NCBI GenBank assembly: GCA_009835005.1
Contig: WTFG01000001.1
Location: 248,001-312,000, forward strand
Source: Flavobacteriaceae bacterium Ap0902
GTDB lineage: Bacteria > Bacteroidota > Bacteroidia > Flavobacteriales > Weeksellaceae
Direction: 5' to 3'
DNA length: 64,000 nucleotides
In this document: one piece after another, positions 43,981-53,669 of the stretch
Layout of the letters: each line of letters opens with the position of its first letter
Position numbering within the stretch: the first letter of the stretch is position 1
Notes under the pieces: model-generated
Told to the model about the DNA's origin: nothing
Database searches by the model: none
The model's input: only the letters and a program-made list of their open reading frames with translations
Position numbers and translations under genes: made by a program

Positions 43981-46803
43981 ATGCAACAGAAATTATTAAT
44001 AGTTCTAATTACTTTGATCACAACATTAGGCTATTCACAGAATATTGTAAAAGGAGTTATATCAGATGTTAATGGAAATCCAATCAGTGATGTGGAGGTT
44101 TTTATTGACGACACAGATTTTTATTATTTAACCTCTGTGGATGGTATGTATGAATTGGAATTACCTTCTGGAGAGTATGTCATTAAATATAGTGCTTTTG
44201 GTTTTAATGATCATGAGTTAGTAGTAAATGTTAATAATGGTGATACTATAGAAGAAAATATAACATTGTTAGTACCTAGAGAGGATGACATTAATGTAAA
44301 CCTTAATCAAATAACAGTAGTTTCAGAAGTAAGTGAGGAAAGTGAAGCGGCTACGATTAATATGCAGAAGAAATCTGTAGAGGTAAAAGAAGTAGTAGGA
44401 GCAGCGCAAATGTCTAAACAAGGGGTTTCTAACGTTGCAGGCGCAGTTTCCAAAGTATCTGGCGTTTCCAGAACAGAAGGGAGTAGCGATGTGCATGTAA
44501 GAGGTCTAGGAGATAGATATTTGAATACAAGTTTAAATAAAATGTCTATTCCATCTAATAGAATAGATAGAAAAAATATCAACTTGGACTTGTTTCCATC
44601 TGATATTGTTGAGAATGTAGCAATTAGTAAAGCTTTCCGTCCAGCATTCTACGCTAACTTCGGGTCTGGTAATATTGATGTAACATCAAAGAGGCTATCT
44701 GGCAAAAGGTTCTTTTCTATCGGATTGTCTACAGGAGTTAACTCCAACGTAATGCAAAGTGGAGTTTTTGGTGATTTTAAAGTAACGCCTAACCAAAACA
44801 CTTTTGGGTTTAAATCTGTTAATGATGACTATCAAGATGAGTTAATCAACGGGTCTTGGATGCCAAAATCATACAATACACCCTTGAACAGAGAGGTTTC
44901 TATTTCTGCTGGAGAAAAATTTAGTTTATTCGGAAATAGAACCACTGCATTTTTTACAGCCAACTATGCTGTAGATCATGGTTATAAAAGTGGAGAATTC
45001 TCTAACTATAGAGCGAATAGGCTAAGGAGATATTATACCGATACAGAAGAATTTAGTGTAGCAACCACTACTCAGGCGATGCTAGTATTTGATATGAAAC
45101 TAGGAGGAAGAGGAAATAAAATTAAAACAACCCACTTATTAATTAATCAAGCAAAAGATGCTGTCTTTGAAGGTGGTAGAAATGGAGAAGGTTATGTCTT
45201 TGATAACCAACCAAAAGAAATTTCTAATTTTCTTAGAGATCAAAGATATAAGCAGAACACAATTATCGTAAACCAAATTAATGGAGAGCACGCTAACTTA
45301 GCAGATTTGTTTGACTTAGATTGGGGCTTAGGATACAACTATTTGAATGCTAAACAACCAAACACAATCTCTAATGAGTTTGTTATCTATGACGATTATG
45401 CACAGTTCACACAGAATACAAATTTCCAATCTTCTAGAGGTTATCAAGACCTTATAGATAATGAATTTACGGGATACATTAACGCATCCATACCATTGTC
45501 AAAAGAAGATTCAAACACGGATTTAAGTTTAAACGTCGGGGCTAATTCAAGTTATAAAGTAAGAGATTTTGAGTCTCAATTCTTAGGGATTTCTAATCTA
45601 CAATCAAGAAGAATCTCTTCTGTTGACACTGTAGAAGAAGTACTAAACGCTCAGAACTTCAATAATGGGAGTATTGGTGTTGTGGCTCCAGAAGCAGATA
45701 CATATAACGCTAATGTGACTATCGTAGGAACTTATGCAGAAATTGCTTTAAGTACGGAAAAATTAGATTTATCTGTTGGTGCTAGATTTGAGAGCAATCA
45801 ACAAGACTTAGACTGGGATGTAAATAACTATGTAGATCCTGTAACGTTCCAACCGAGAATTGGTGGTTTAAATAAGACCGAATCTGGAATCTATCCATCC
45901 ATTAATGCTAAATACGAATACGCAGATAATCAATTTTTTAGAGTGGCAGCGAGCAAAACATTATCTGTACCAGAACTTAGAGAACTGTCTCCATTTGAAT
46001 ATGTAGATGCACAAAGAAGAACTTTTAGAGGTAATCCAGATCTTATATTCCCAGATGTATATAGTTTAGATTTGAAATGGGAAATGTTTCCTCAACAAGG
46101 GACTTTAATCTCTGCTGCAGCTTTTGGTAAATTAATAGAGAATCCAATTAATATTGTGCAAAATGTATCTTCCGCTGGATTCTTCAGACCAGAGAATACA
46201 GGAGAAGAAGCTACTGTATTCGGGATAGAGTTAGAGTCTAAATTCAAAGCATATCAATTTAATGATGCGTCATTAAACCTAGGATTTAATGCGACAAAAA
46301 TGTGGACAAACCAAGATTTATTTGAATTTGCAGATAGAAATGGAGACGGTAACGTGCAAAATGGATACCAGTTCAATGGTAATACAGAGTCTAAATTACA
46401 AGGTGCAGCAGAATACTTAATTAATCTAAGCTTAACCTATGAGACAGAAAATGAGTATCCAACCATTGCTACACTTACAGGTAATTATACCTCAGATAAA
46501 ATATATTCATTAGGAACTCCAAACTCTGCGATCAATACAGATCAGTTGTTCAATTATAATGATAACATAATCCAAAAAGGGATATTTAATTTAAACTTTA
46601 TTTTGAGCCAAGAATTAAGTGAGAAAGCAAGTCTAAAGCTTTCTGTTAAAAACATCCTTAACCCAAAAATTAAGTTAATACAAAATAACAACGTAATCAA
46701 CTTTGTAGATGTTGCCCCAACTAATTTGGAAGTAGGAGAAGCAACGCTAGAGTCTTATTCTAATGGGGTAGATTTTTCATTAGGATTTAAGTATCAATTT
46801 TAA
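43981..46803 (+). CDS. TonB-dependent outer membrane receptor
   Basis: The ATG at 43981 (MQQKLLIVLITLITTLGYSQ) supplies a signal peptide; a start at 43930 would spoil it. The protein has 940 residues. Residues 20-105 form a carboxypeptidase-regulatory-like domain (KGVISDVNGNPISDVEVFIDDT), then a plug domain (VSKVSGVSRTEGSSDVHVRGLGDRYLNTSLNKM) and a large beta-barrel ending in GVDFSLGFKYQF. It takes up a ligand across the outer membrane with TonB energy. The location next to a PhoR/PhoB-like pair suggests a phosphorus compound, but this is inference. A lipoprotein and a T9SS-sorted protein follow. Confidence 0.93.
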   Translation: MQQKLLIVLITLITTLGYSQNIVKGVISDVNGNPISDVEVFIDDTDFYYLTSVDGMYELELPSGEYVIKYSAFGFNDHELVVNVNNGDTIEENITLLVPREDDINVNLNQITVVSEVSEESEAATINMQKKSVEVKEVVGAAQMSKQGVSNVAGAVSKVSGVSRTEGSSDVHVRGLGDRYLNTSLNKMSIPSNRIDRKNINLDLFPSDIVENVAISKAFRPAFYANFGSGNIDVTSKRLSGKRFFSIGLSTGVNSNVMQSGVFGDFKVTPNQNTFGFKSVNDDYQDELINGSWMPKSYNTPLNREVSISAGEKFSLFGNRTTAFFTANYAVDHGYKSGEFSNYRANRLRRYYTDTEEFSVATTTQAMLVFDMKLGGRGNKIKTTHLLINQAKDAVFEGGRNGEGYVFDNQPKEISNFLRDQRYKQNTIIVNQINGEHANLADLFDLDWGLGYNYLNAKQPNTISNEFVIYDDYAQFTQNTNFQSSRGYQDLIDNEFTGYINASIPLSKEDSNTDLSLNVGANSSYKVRDFESQFLGISNLQSRRISSVDTVEEVLNAQNFNNGSIGVVAPEADTYNANVTIVGTYAEIALSTEKLDLSVGARFESNQQDLDWDVNNYVDPVTFQPRIGGLNKTESGIYPSINAKYEYADNQFFRVAASKTLSVPELRELSPFEYVDAQRRTFRGNPDLIFPDVYSLDLKWEMFPQQGTLISAAAFGKLIENPINIVQNVSSAGFFRPENTGEEATVFGIELESKFKAYQFNDASLNLGFNATKMWTNQDLFEFADRNGDGNVQNGYQFNGNTESKLQGAAEYLINLSLTYETENEYPTIATLTGNYTSDKIYSLGTPNSAINTDQLFNYNDNIIQKGIFNLNFILSQELSEKASLKLSVKNILNPKIKLIQNNNVINFVDVAPTNLEVGEATLESYSNGVDFSLGFKYQF

Positions 46804-46841
46804 ATTAAACATACAATAAACATTAATTAAATTAAACAAAA

Positions 46842-47855
46842 ATGAAAAAGGTAATTTTAAGTCTTACAGTTTTAGGAATGTTCTTCGCAACATCTTGTAG
46901 CAATGACGATGACACTCCAAACCCAAACCCAAACCCAAATCCATCAGCAGAAATTTTAACAAGTGTGAGTACTGACACAACTTTAGATCCATCTGTATCT
47001 TACAAATTAACTGGTCCTGTAATTGTTTCTAACGGAGCAACTTTAACAATTCCGGCAGGTACAAAAATCGAAGCCAGTGCAGCAGGTACGGGTGTTTATT
47101 TAGCTGTTAATCAAGGTGCAAAAATAGATATCCAAGGTACAGCAGAAGAGCCTGTTGTTATGTCATCTCCAAATGGAAATCAGGGAGATTGGGGAGGATT
47201 GACTATATTAGGCGAAGCTGAAACTACTGCAGGTGTAGATCAGATCGCAGAAGTTGGTGGTTTTGTATACGGTGGAACAGATTCTTCTGATTCTTCTGGG
47301 AGCATCAAATATTTAGTAATCAAAGGGACTGGAGCATCTATCAACCCTGAATCTGAGTACAATGGAATCTCTTTCTACGCAGTAGGATCGGGTACAACTG
47401 TTGAGAACATTGCGGTAATCAACGGAGCAGATGACGGAATAGAAATGTTCGGAGGATCTGTAGAGATTAAGAATGTTTATTTAGAAGACAATAATGATGA
47501 TTCTGTTGACTGGACAGAAGGTTGGGATGGTGCTATTGAAAATGTATACATAGAGCATAATAAAGGAGGTTTCTCTACAGCATTTGAAGGGGATAAACTT
47601 AACAACAACCCAATGTTTACTAACGTAACTGCAATCTCTACAGTTGGTGGAACTGCATTACAGTTCAAGAAGCAATCTGGAGCTACAATCAACAACTTAT
47701 ACTTATCTGGATATGAGACAAACATTGACATGAAAGATGGTGGAGATTTAACTAACGTCATCATAGATGGTGAAGCTGCTTCAACGTCTGCAGATTACAA
47801 CACTGGAGCTCAAGTGGATGTTTCTGGTTGGAACTGGGTTAATGCTTCATTATAA
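46842..47855 (+). CDS. parallel beta-helix lipoprotein
   Basis: The 337-residue protein has a lipoprotein signal (FFATSCSNDDD, Cys near 19), with the acidic SNDDD tail that marks surface export in Bacteroidota, then an NP repeat linker (NPNPNPNP) and a right-handed beta-helix with regular short repeats (AKIDIQGTAEEPVVMSS, WGGLTILGEAE, TTVENIAVINGADDGIEMFGG, SVEIKNVYLEDNNDDSV). No catalytic motif is seen. It follows the TonB receptor by 38 bases and probably works with it as a surface ligand-binding or accessory protein. Confidence 0.8.
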   Translation: MKKVILSLTVLGMFFATSCSNDDDTPNPNPNPNPSAEILTSVSTDTTLDPSVSYKLTGPVIVSNGATLTIPAGTKIEASAAGTGVYLAVNQGAKIDIQGTAEEPVVMSSPNGNQGDWGGLTILGEAETTAGVDQIAEVGGFVYGGTDSSDSSGSIKYLVIKGTGASINPESEYNGISFYAVGSGTTVENIAVINGADDGIEMFGGSVEIKNVYLEDNNDDSVDWTEGWDGAIENVYIEHNKGGFSTAFEGDKLNNNPMFTNVTAISTVGGTALQFKKQSGATINNLYLSGYETNIDMKDGGDLTNVIIDGEAASTSADYNTGAQVDVSGWNWVNASL

Positions 47856-47906
47856 TTATTTAAATAGTAATTTTATACATAACTTTTAATTAGCATTTTA
47901 GTTAAG

Positions 47907-47935
47907 CCCCACAGAAGCAATTTTGTGGGGTTTTT
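47907..47935 (+). terminator. intrinsic terminator after the beta-helix gene
   Basis: The stem CCCCACA/TGTGGGG is followed by five T. Confidence 0.8.
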
Positions 47936-48105
47936 AATTGAATCAAATTTCACTCAGATATTCCAAAAACATGGCATAAGGATATCCATGAGATAAGTCA
48001 GCAATAAGATTGGGATAATTCTTTACAATGCCGTAACTTTATCCAATAGAAAGAGGCTTATATTTGCCTAATAATTAGAAACTAATAATCTTAAAATTTT
48101 ATATT

Positions 48106-48903
48106 ATGAAAAAGTTTTATTTTTTATTAGCTGTTATATTTTCAGCTTCTACTATTACTGCTCAACACTTAGCCTTTGACGGCTCTGACTTTGAAGATTT
48201 TGATGCTTTTACAGCAGGTTTAAATAATTTTGGTCTAAAAGACTATGCAACACAAGGAGTTGGAGAAGGTATGGATGGATCTAACTCTTTAAGCATCGTT
48301 GGTACCCCAACTGGTAACGACTATGTATTTACTGCAACAGCACCAGAAGGATTGCCATCAGATATCACAGAAATCTCTTTTTACATTAAGGGAACATCTG
48401 ATTCTAAATCAATTTCTTTAAACCTATACAATGCAGATGGTTACTATAGATTTAATGCAGGAGATATCACTACAGGTGATATTGTTTTAGAGCCACAAAA
48501 TTCTAATCAATATTCTGGGATGATAGACACTCAAGGAGAGTGGAGAAAAGTTACTTTGAATTTAGAAAACATTAGTGACTATGTCACAGATCCAAGTGCT
48601 GATTTCTTTGCATTAAAAGTTGGTAAAAATTCTGCATGGGATATAGACCTAGATAACTTTTACTTCGTATCCACTTCTTTAGGTGCCGTAGACTTAGATT
48701 TCAACAAGAAGAACATAAAAGTTGCTGTAAGCCAAGATATCTTAGTAATAGAAGGCGTAGAAGCACAAAAAGTTCAAATCTACAACGTTGCAGGACAAAA
48801 AGTGGCTACATCATCCTATGTTGGAGGTTTAGCAAAAGGCGTTTACATCGCAGTAATAGAAGACGTAAATGGAAAACAAGTAAGCGTGAAATTCATCAAA
48901 TAA
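48106..48903 (+). CDS. T9SS-sorted secreted protein with carbohydrate-binding-like domain
   Basis: The 265-residue protein has a signal peptide (ending ITAQ, residue 19) and a beta-sandwich of about 165 residues (FTATAPEGLPSDITEISFYIKGTSD, WRKVTLNLENI, FFALKVGKNSAWDIDLDNFYF), as in galactose-binding-like or family-11-type CBM folds. A type A T9SS C-terminal sorting domain follows (VEAQKVQIYNVAGQKVATSS, GLAKGVYIAVI, VSVKFIK). The spacing of 250 bases from the beta-helix gene, with a terminator between, suggests a separate transcript. It is surface-attached or released. Confidence 0.85.
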   Translation: MKKFYFLLAVIFSASTITAQHLAFDGSDFEDFDAFTAGLNNFGLKDYATQGVGEGMDGSNSLSIVGTPTGNDYVFTATAPEGLPSDITEISFYIKGTSDSKSISLNLYNADGYYRFNAGDITTGDIVLEPQNSNQYSGMIDTQGEWRKVTLNLENISDYVTDPSADFFALKVGKNSAWDIDLDNFYFVSTSLGAVDLDFNKKNIKVAVSQDILVIEGVEAQKVQIYNVAGQKVATSSYVGGLAKGVYIAVIEDVNGKQVSVKFIK

Positions 48904-48936
48904 ATGGATTAAACATATTTAAGCTTATCATTTTAA

Positions 48937-48967
48937 AGCCTGAGGTTCAATCACTTCAGGCTTTTTT
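48937..48967 (+). terminator. intrinsic terminator after the T9SS protein gene
   Basis: The 10-bp stem AGCCTGAGGT/ACTTCAGGCT (one wobble pair) is followed by TTTTT. Confidence 0.85.
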
Positions 48968-48984
48968 ATGGATTAGAATAATTT

Positions 48985-49082
48985 GGACGTGCCCTTTCAG
49001 GTCGGGCTTTCTGTTCCAAGTCCTCACATCTTTAGGTATTCACCTAAAGATGCTGTGGGCTATCCACGCCAATCCCTCACGC
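48985..49082. repeat. flavobacterial interspersed repeat (REP-like) with hairpin
   Basis: The element reads GGACGTGCCCTTTCAGGTCG...GGGCTTTCTGTTCCAAGTCC and ends ATCCACGCCAATCCCTCACGC, the pattern of a repeat common in flavobacterial intergenic DNA. Its centre is a perfect 11-bp hairpin (49027-49037 with 49042-49052, loop ATTC). A partial copy lies at 22980. The rest of 48904-49215 has a terminator and no gene. Confidence 0.6.
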
Positions 49083-49215
49083 AAAAAAAATAACACATCC
49101 TGCCTTCTTAAATACACACAAACAACATCAAAACAAGAAAACCACCATCATTTAAACCACAAGATTACATTCAAAATTCAGATATTTGTATCACCACGAG
49201 CCAAAAATAAAGCCC

Positions 49216-50250
49216 ATGTATACACACATCAAAAAAGTATTATTCAAAATAAAACCAGAAACCGCTCATAATCTATCTATGGGCATGTTATCCTATATTC
49301 AAACCTTGCCATTCGCGCGCATCATATTACAAAACACCCTAGCCAAACAAGACCCCAAACTTAAAACCTCTCTGTGGGGGCTAGACTTCCAAAATCCCAT
49401 AGGCTTAGCCGCAGGATTTGACAAGGATGCCAAATACATAGATGAATTAGCCCATTTAGGCTTTAGCCATATAGAAATCGGAACATTAACGCCAAGACCT
49501 CAACCAGGAAACCCAAAACCAAGACTATTTAGGTTGGTAGGAGATCATGCCCTTATCAACAGAATGGGCTTTAACAATGGGGGCGTAGATGCAGCCGTTA
49601 AGCGATTAAAAAAAGTAAAATCTAAAGTAATCATTGGAGGGAATATTGGGAAGAATAAAACCACGCCCAATGCACATGCTGTAGATGATTATGAATATTG
49701 CTTTAGAAAACTTTACGATTATGTAGATTATTTCGTGGTCAATGTAAGCAGTCCTAACACCCCGAACTTACGTGCCTTGCAAGAAAAAGAACCCTTAAAA
49801 GAAATACTCAATCGTTTGCAGGATATCAATAGCACATTAGGAAAAAATCGCCCTGTGATGCTAAAAATCGCCCCAGATTTAACAAATGAGCAGTTAGATG
49901 ACATCATAGAAATTGTAGAAGAAACCAAACTCGCTGGCATCGTCGCCACTAATACTACTGTCAATAGAGAAAGTTTACATCGGGATCAGCCCCTTAGATT
50001 AGAAAAAGGGGGACTAAGTGGAGAGCCTCTAAAAGACAGAAGCACAGAAGTCATTAAGTATATAAATCAGAAAACGGCGGGGCGTATTAAAATCATAGGA
50101 GTAGGTGGAATCTTCAATGGAGAAGATGCATTAGAGAAACTAAACGCGGGAGCCAGTTTAGTCCAAATTTATACAGGTTTTATTTATCAAGGACCCACCA
50201 TCATTAAAAGTATTGGTGATTATTTAATTCAAAAAAATATTAATAAATAA
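49216..50250 (+). CDS. pyrD: dihydroorotate dehydrogenase (quinone), class 2
   Basis: The membrane-associated flavoenzyme oxidises dihydroorotate to orotate in pyrimidine synthesis. The ATG at 49216 (MYTHIKKVLFKIKPETAHNL) gives the usual amphipathic N-terminal helix that marks class 2; an upstream ATG at 49186 would add ten atypical residues. GLAAGFDKDAKYIDEL, GTLTPRPQPGNPKPRLFR, VNVSSPNTPNLRALQ (catalytic Ser) and GLSGEPLKDRSTEV are canonical. The length of 344 residues is normal. Confidence 0.95.
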   Translation: MYTHIKKVLFKIKPETAHNLSMGMLSYIQTLPFARIILQNTLAKQDPKLKTSLWGLDFQNPIGLAAGFDKDAKYIDELAHLGFSHIEIGTLTPRPQPGNPKPRLFRLVGDHALINRMGFNNGGVDAAVKRLKKVKSKVIIGGNIGKNKTTPNAHAVDDYEYCFRKLYDYVDYFVVNVSSPNTPNLRALQEKEPLKEILNRLQDINSTLGKNRPVMLKIAPDLTNEQLDDIIEIVEETKLAGIVATNTTVNRESLHRDQPLRLEKGGLSGEPLKDRSTEVIKYINQKTAGRIKIIGVGGIFNGEDALEKLNAGASLVQIYTGFIYQGPTIIKSIGDYLIQKNINK

Positions 50251-50284
50251 GTACAATAATATCTTGACAAATATTCTATTGAAA

Positions 50285-50328
50285 ACAAAAACCCTCATTA
50301 TCTACCAGAAATAGTAGATAATAAGGGC
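50285..50328 (-). terminator. intrinsic terminator of the MDR oxidoreductase gene
   Basis: A 14-bp hairpin (50292-50305 with 50314-50327) pairs fully in the minus-strand transcript, where the single mismatch becomes a G.U pair, and is followed there by a U-run. It may also end pyrD less efficiently. Confidence 0.75.
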
Positions 50329-50358
50329 ATTGTATCATTTAATTAAAAAATTATACGC

Positions 50359-51336
50359 TTATTTTTCTAAAGAAATTACTAATCTCTTACCAGATTCTAT
50401 TTTCTTATTCCATAGAGATTCAATATCTTCAATAGCCTCAACTTGCGTATCGATATGTAAAGTGCCTTTTGCCGCTAATTCATACATTTCTGGCACAATC
50501 GTTTGCCCAAAGTAATCTAAATCATCTGGCGACAAACTTCCAAAACCAGAACCTATAATTTCTATATCTGTACTTCTTAAAGTTCCAGATGGTAAACTTA
50601 TAGTTTCACCTGCTAGAGACCCAACAGATACAATGCGAACCTTTTTAGTTGATTTACCTAATCCACCCCCTTTGAGTGATTTTAAAACCAATTCCATAGG
50701 TTTCCCCCATAGATAATCAATGATTAAATCAATAGGATGATCTTCATATACTTTTTGTAAATCCTTGATGAAACCTTCATCATCTTGGTCAGAATTTACG
50801 GTAATATCGGCTCCCAAATTTTTAGTATCTTCTAAATTATCTTTTGCTCTACCAGCTGCTACAATGGTTTTAGCCCCATAGTGTTTGGCTACCTGTACAG
50901 CTATATTCCCAGTAAAACCTGTGGCACCAATGATAAGAACATTTTGCCCTTTTTCTAATTTACCCCTTACTTTAATAGGCATAACTCCACCCAATACAGC
51001 ATTTGGCAAGGCTGCAGCTGTATCAAAGTCTAAATCATCTGGGATAGGTGTTAATTTATTTTTGTCCACCACAGCTTTTTCTGCAATCATACCAGTGATT
51101 CCTGTAGCATATACCCTAGAACCATCTTCTGTGGTGCCTACACCATCCATTCCTACCACGGTAGGCAGATCAGAATAACTGTCATAATGCTCACCACTAG
51201 CGCGTGCCTTGTCCAAGTTTTTCACGGCTGCGGCTTTCACATTTAAAATGATTTCATTTTCTCCTTCTGCCTTTGGCTCCTCAAAATCTTTAAACTTTGG
51301 AACTTCTCCTAACTTCTCTAAAACTGCTGCTTTCAT
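50359..51336 (-). CDS. MDR-superfamily (quinone oxidoreductase-like) alcohol dehydrogenase
   Basis: The 325-residue protein has the medium-chain dehydrogenase/reductase layout: an N-terminal GroES-like domain with VGMDGVGTTEDGSRVYATG and a nucleotide-binding domain with VLIIGATGFTGNIAVQVAKHYGA. The zinc-binding Cys and His residues of true alcohol dehydrogenases are missing, so it is a zinc-free quinone-oxidoreductase-type enzyme using NADPH. The substrate is unknown. The 254 bases upstream (51337-51590) hold only AT-rich DNA and no gene that I can see. Confidence 0.88.
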   Translation of the reverse strand: MKAAVLEKLGEVPKFKDFEEPKAEGENEIILNVKAAAVKNLDKARASGEHYDSYSDLPTVVGMDGVGTTEDGSRVYATGITGMIAEKAVVDKNKLTPIPDDLDFDTAAALPNAVLGGVMPIKVRGKLEKGQNVLIIGATGFTGNIAVQVAKHYGAKTIVAAGRAKDNLEDTKNLGADITVNSDQDDEGFIKDLQKVYEDHPIDLIIDYLWGKPMELVLKSLKGGGLGKSTKKVRIVSVGSLAGETISLPSGTLRSTDIEIIGSGFGSLSPDDLDYFGQTIVPEMYELAAKGTLHIDTQVEAIEDIESLWNKKIESGKRLVISLEK

Positions 51337-51590
51337 ATAAATAAATTTTTTATTAGAACTTATTAAATTGTCATCACAAGATGACAGCCTTATTTAAATC
51401 AAAAATCATACAAGAAATATAAAAATATAAAAAGTAAACGTCTCAATATACTTCTTTTGTTACCTTGAATTCATTTCATAGCCTTATAATCAGTTGAATA
51501 TAAGTTAATCGGGTTATGAATTAAGTTCAATATGACCAGTTTTTAAGGTTTTGAGACAGCCACCCTTGAAAATTTTTTATAAAATGAAGA

Positions 51591-53624
51591 TTATGGTTTC
51601 ACCAAGCCTGCACGTTTTAATAAAGCATCTGGTTTAGGCTCTTGTCCACGGAATTCTTTATACAATTCCATAGGATCTTGCGTACCCCCAGCGCTTAATA
51701 ATTTATAAAATCTATGGGCTGTGATAGGGTCAAAAATGCCGTTTTGTTTAAAGAAATCAAAGGCATCTGCATCCAAAACCTCTGCCCATTTATAACTGTA
51801 ATATCCAGAAGAATATCCTCCTTGGAAGATATGAGAAAAGGCGGTACTCATATTGGTTCCTATAATTTTGGGATAGAGTTGTGTATCCTCAAAAACCTTG
51901 TCCTCATAAGCATCTACGTCTTCTATGCCTCTAGGGTCAACGGCATGCCAAGCCATGTCTAATTTGCCGAAGCTAATTTGTCTCACTGTTTGATATCCCT
52001 CCATGAATTGCGCAGATTGAATGATCTTATCTATCAATTCATTCGGGATAACTTCTCCTGTCTTATAATGCTTGGCAAACAATTTCAGTGCCTCTGGTTC
52101 ATAACAATAGTTTTCCATGAATTGGGAAGGAAGTTCTACAAAATCCCAATATACATTGGTTCCAGCAAGGCTCTCATATTGCGTGTTGGCAAGCAATCCA
52201 TGGAGCGCATGTCCAAATTCATGAAAAAGCGTTGTCACCTCATTAAATGTCAATAATGATGGTTCTGTCTGGGTAGGTTTAGTGAAGTTACACACAATAG
52301 AAATTTGTGGTACTTTGCGTACATTATCTAATATGGAACCATCTCTATAAGAAGTCATCCATGCACCCGCTCGTTTTCCTTTTCTTGGGAAAAAGTCTGT
52401 GTAGAAAATCCCTGTAACTTCATCTTCTTTATTCCTTACCTCATATACTTTCACATCTGGATGATAAACTTCTATTTCCTCATTCAGAACAAAAGAAATC
52501 CCATACAATTGATGCGCAATTTTAAAAGCACCATTCACCACATTTTCTAATTCAAAATAAGGCTTTAATTCCTCATCACTCAAGTCAAATTGCTCTTTTT
52601 TAACTTTCTCTGCATAATAAGCATGATCCCAAGGCATGACCTTCTCTATGCCATCTGTTTTAATAGCATAATCTTGCAAGATTTGAATATCACGTTCCGC
52701 AAAGGGTTTGGCTTTGACCAATAAGTCCTCTAAAAACTCTTTGACTTTCTCTGGAGATTTGGCCATTCTCTCTTCTAAAACAAAATCTGCATGCGTCTCA
52801 AAACCCAACAAATCCGCTCTATCATATCTTAATTTTACAATCTCCTTAATATTCTGCGTATTATTCCTGTCATTCTGTTGGAATGCTTTGGCTCCATTAG
52901 CACGGAATAGCTTTTCTCTTAATCTTCTGTTATTAGCAAACTTCATGAAGGCTAAATAACTAGGCATTTGCAGTGTAAATATCCATCCTTCTTTGCCATG
53001 CTCCTCTGCCTCTGATCTAGCCATGTTCTTGGCATAATCTGGCAAGCCATCCAAATCTTTTTCATCTGTAAGATGCAATTGGTATGCATTGGTTTCTGCC
53101 AAGACATTCTCCCCAAATTGAAGACTTAATTGAGATAACTTCTTATCTATTCTCCTTAATTTTTCTTTCTTCTCTTCATTTAACAAGGCACCATTTCTAC
53201 TGAAACCCTTAAAAGTTTTACGCAACAACTGCTGTTGTTCTTTGGTTAAATCAAAACTATCTCTGGCATCATAGACATTTTTAATTTTTTTGAATAATGG
53301 CTCATTCAAACGAATGTCATTATTAAATTCAGAAAGCAAAGGAGAAATCTCTCTTGCAATCGCCTGAATTTCATCGGAGGTTTCGGCAGAATTTAAATTA
53401 AAAAATATAGCGGTAATTCTACTTAATTTCTCACCGCTCAAGGCTAGTGCCTCTATGGTATTATAAAAATCTGGTAAATCTTTGTTTTCTATAATTTCAT
53501 CAACTTCTTTCTTCGCTTCCTTGATTGCCTCTTTGATAGCAGGTTCAAAATCTGCTGCTTGAATATCGGAAAATGGAGGGGTTTGGAATGGCGTGTCAAA
53601 AGGTTGTTTGAGTAATATGTTCAT
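51591..53624 (-). CDS. M3-family zinc metallopeptidase (oligopeptidase A/Dcp type)
   Basis: The 677-residue peptidase has the active site FHEFGHALHG near residue 460 (HExxH), with the third zinc ligand expected in WDFVELPSQFMENY. The helical N-terminus and the conserved GGYSSGYYSYKWAEVLDADAF segment match thimet-like oligopeptidases. No signal peptide is visible, so it is cytosolic and degrades peptides released by other proteases. It is monocistronic. Confidence 0.93.
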   Translation of the reverse strand: MNILLKQPFDTPFQTPPFSDIQAADFEPAIKEAIKEAKKEVDEIIENKDLPDFYNTIEALALSGEKLSRITAIFFNLNSAETSDEIQAIAREISPLLSEFNNDIRLNEPLFKKIKNVYDARDSFDLTKEQQQLLRKTFKGFSRNGALLNEEKKEKLRRIDKKLSQLSLQFGENVLAETNAYQLHLTDEKDLDGLPDYAKNMARSEAEEHGKEGWIFTLQMPSYLAFMKFANNRRLREKLFRANGAKAFQQNDRNNTQNIKEIVKLRYDRADLLGFETHADFVLEERMAKSPEKVKEFLEDLLVKAKPFAERDIQILQDYAIKTDGIEKVMPWDHAYYAEKVKKEQFDLSDEELKPYFELENVVNGAFKIAHQLYGISFVLNEEIEVYHPDVKVYEVRNKEDEVTGIFYTDFFPRKGKRAGAWMTSYRDGSILDNVRKVPQISIVCNFTKPTQTEPSLLTFNEVTTLFHEFGHALHGLLANTQYESLAGTNVYWDFVELPSQFMENYCYEPEALKLFAKHYKTGEVIPNELIDKIIQSAQFMEGYQTVRQISFGKLDMAWHAVDPRGIEDVDAYEDKVFEDTQLYPKIIGTNMSTAFSHIFQGGYSSGYYSYKWAEVLDADAFDFFKQNGIFDPITAHRFYKLLSAGGTQDPMELYKEFRGQEPKPDALLKRAGLVKP

Positions 53625-53669
53625 TTAAAATTTTTTTGTGATAAAATCAATTATTATTCCATTTAGGAA

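Noticed and set aside
49050..49271. Small ORF overlapping the pyrD start
   Set aside because: It runs through the interspersed repeat and the pyrD N-terminus in another frame, with low-complexity sequence.
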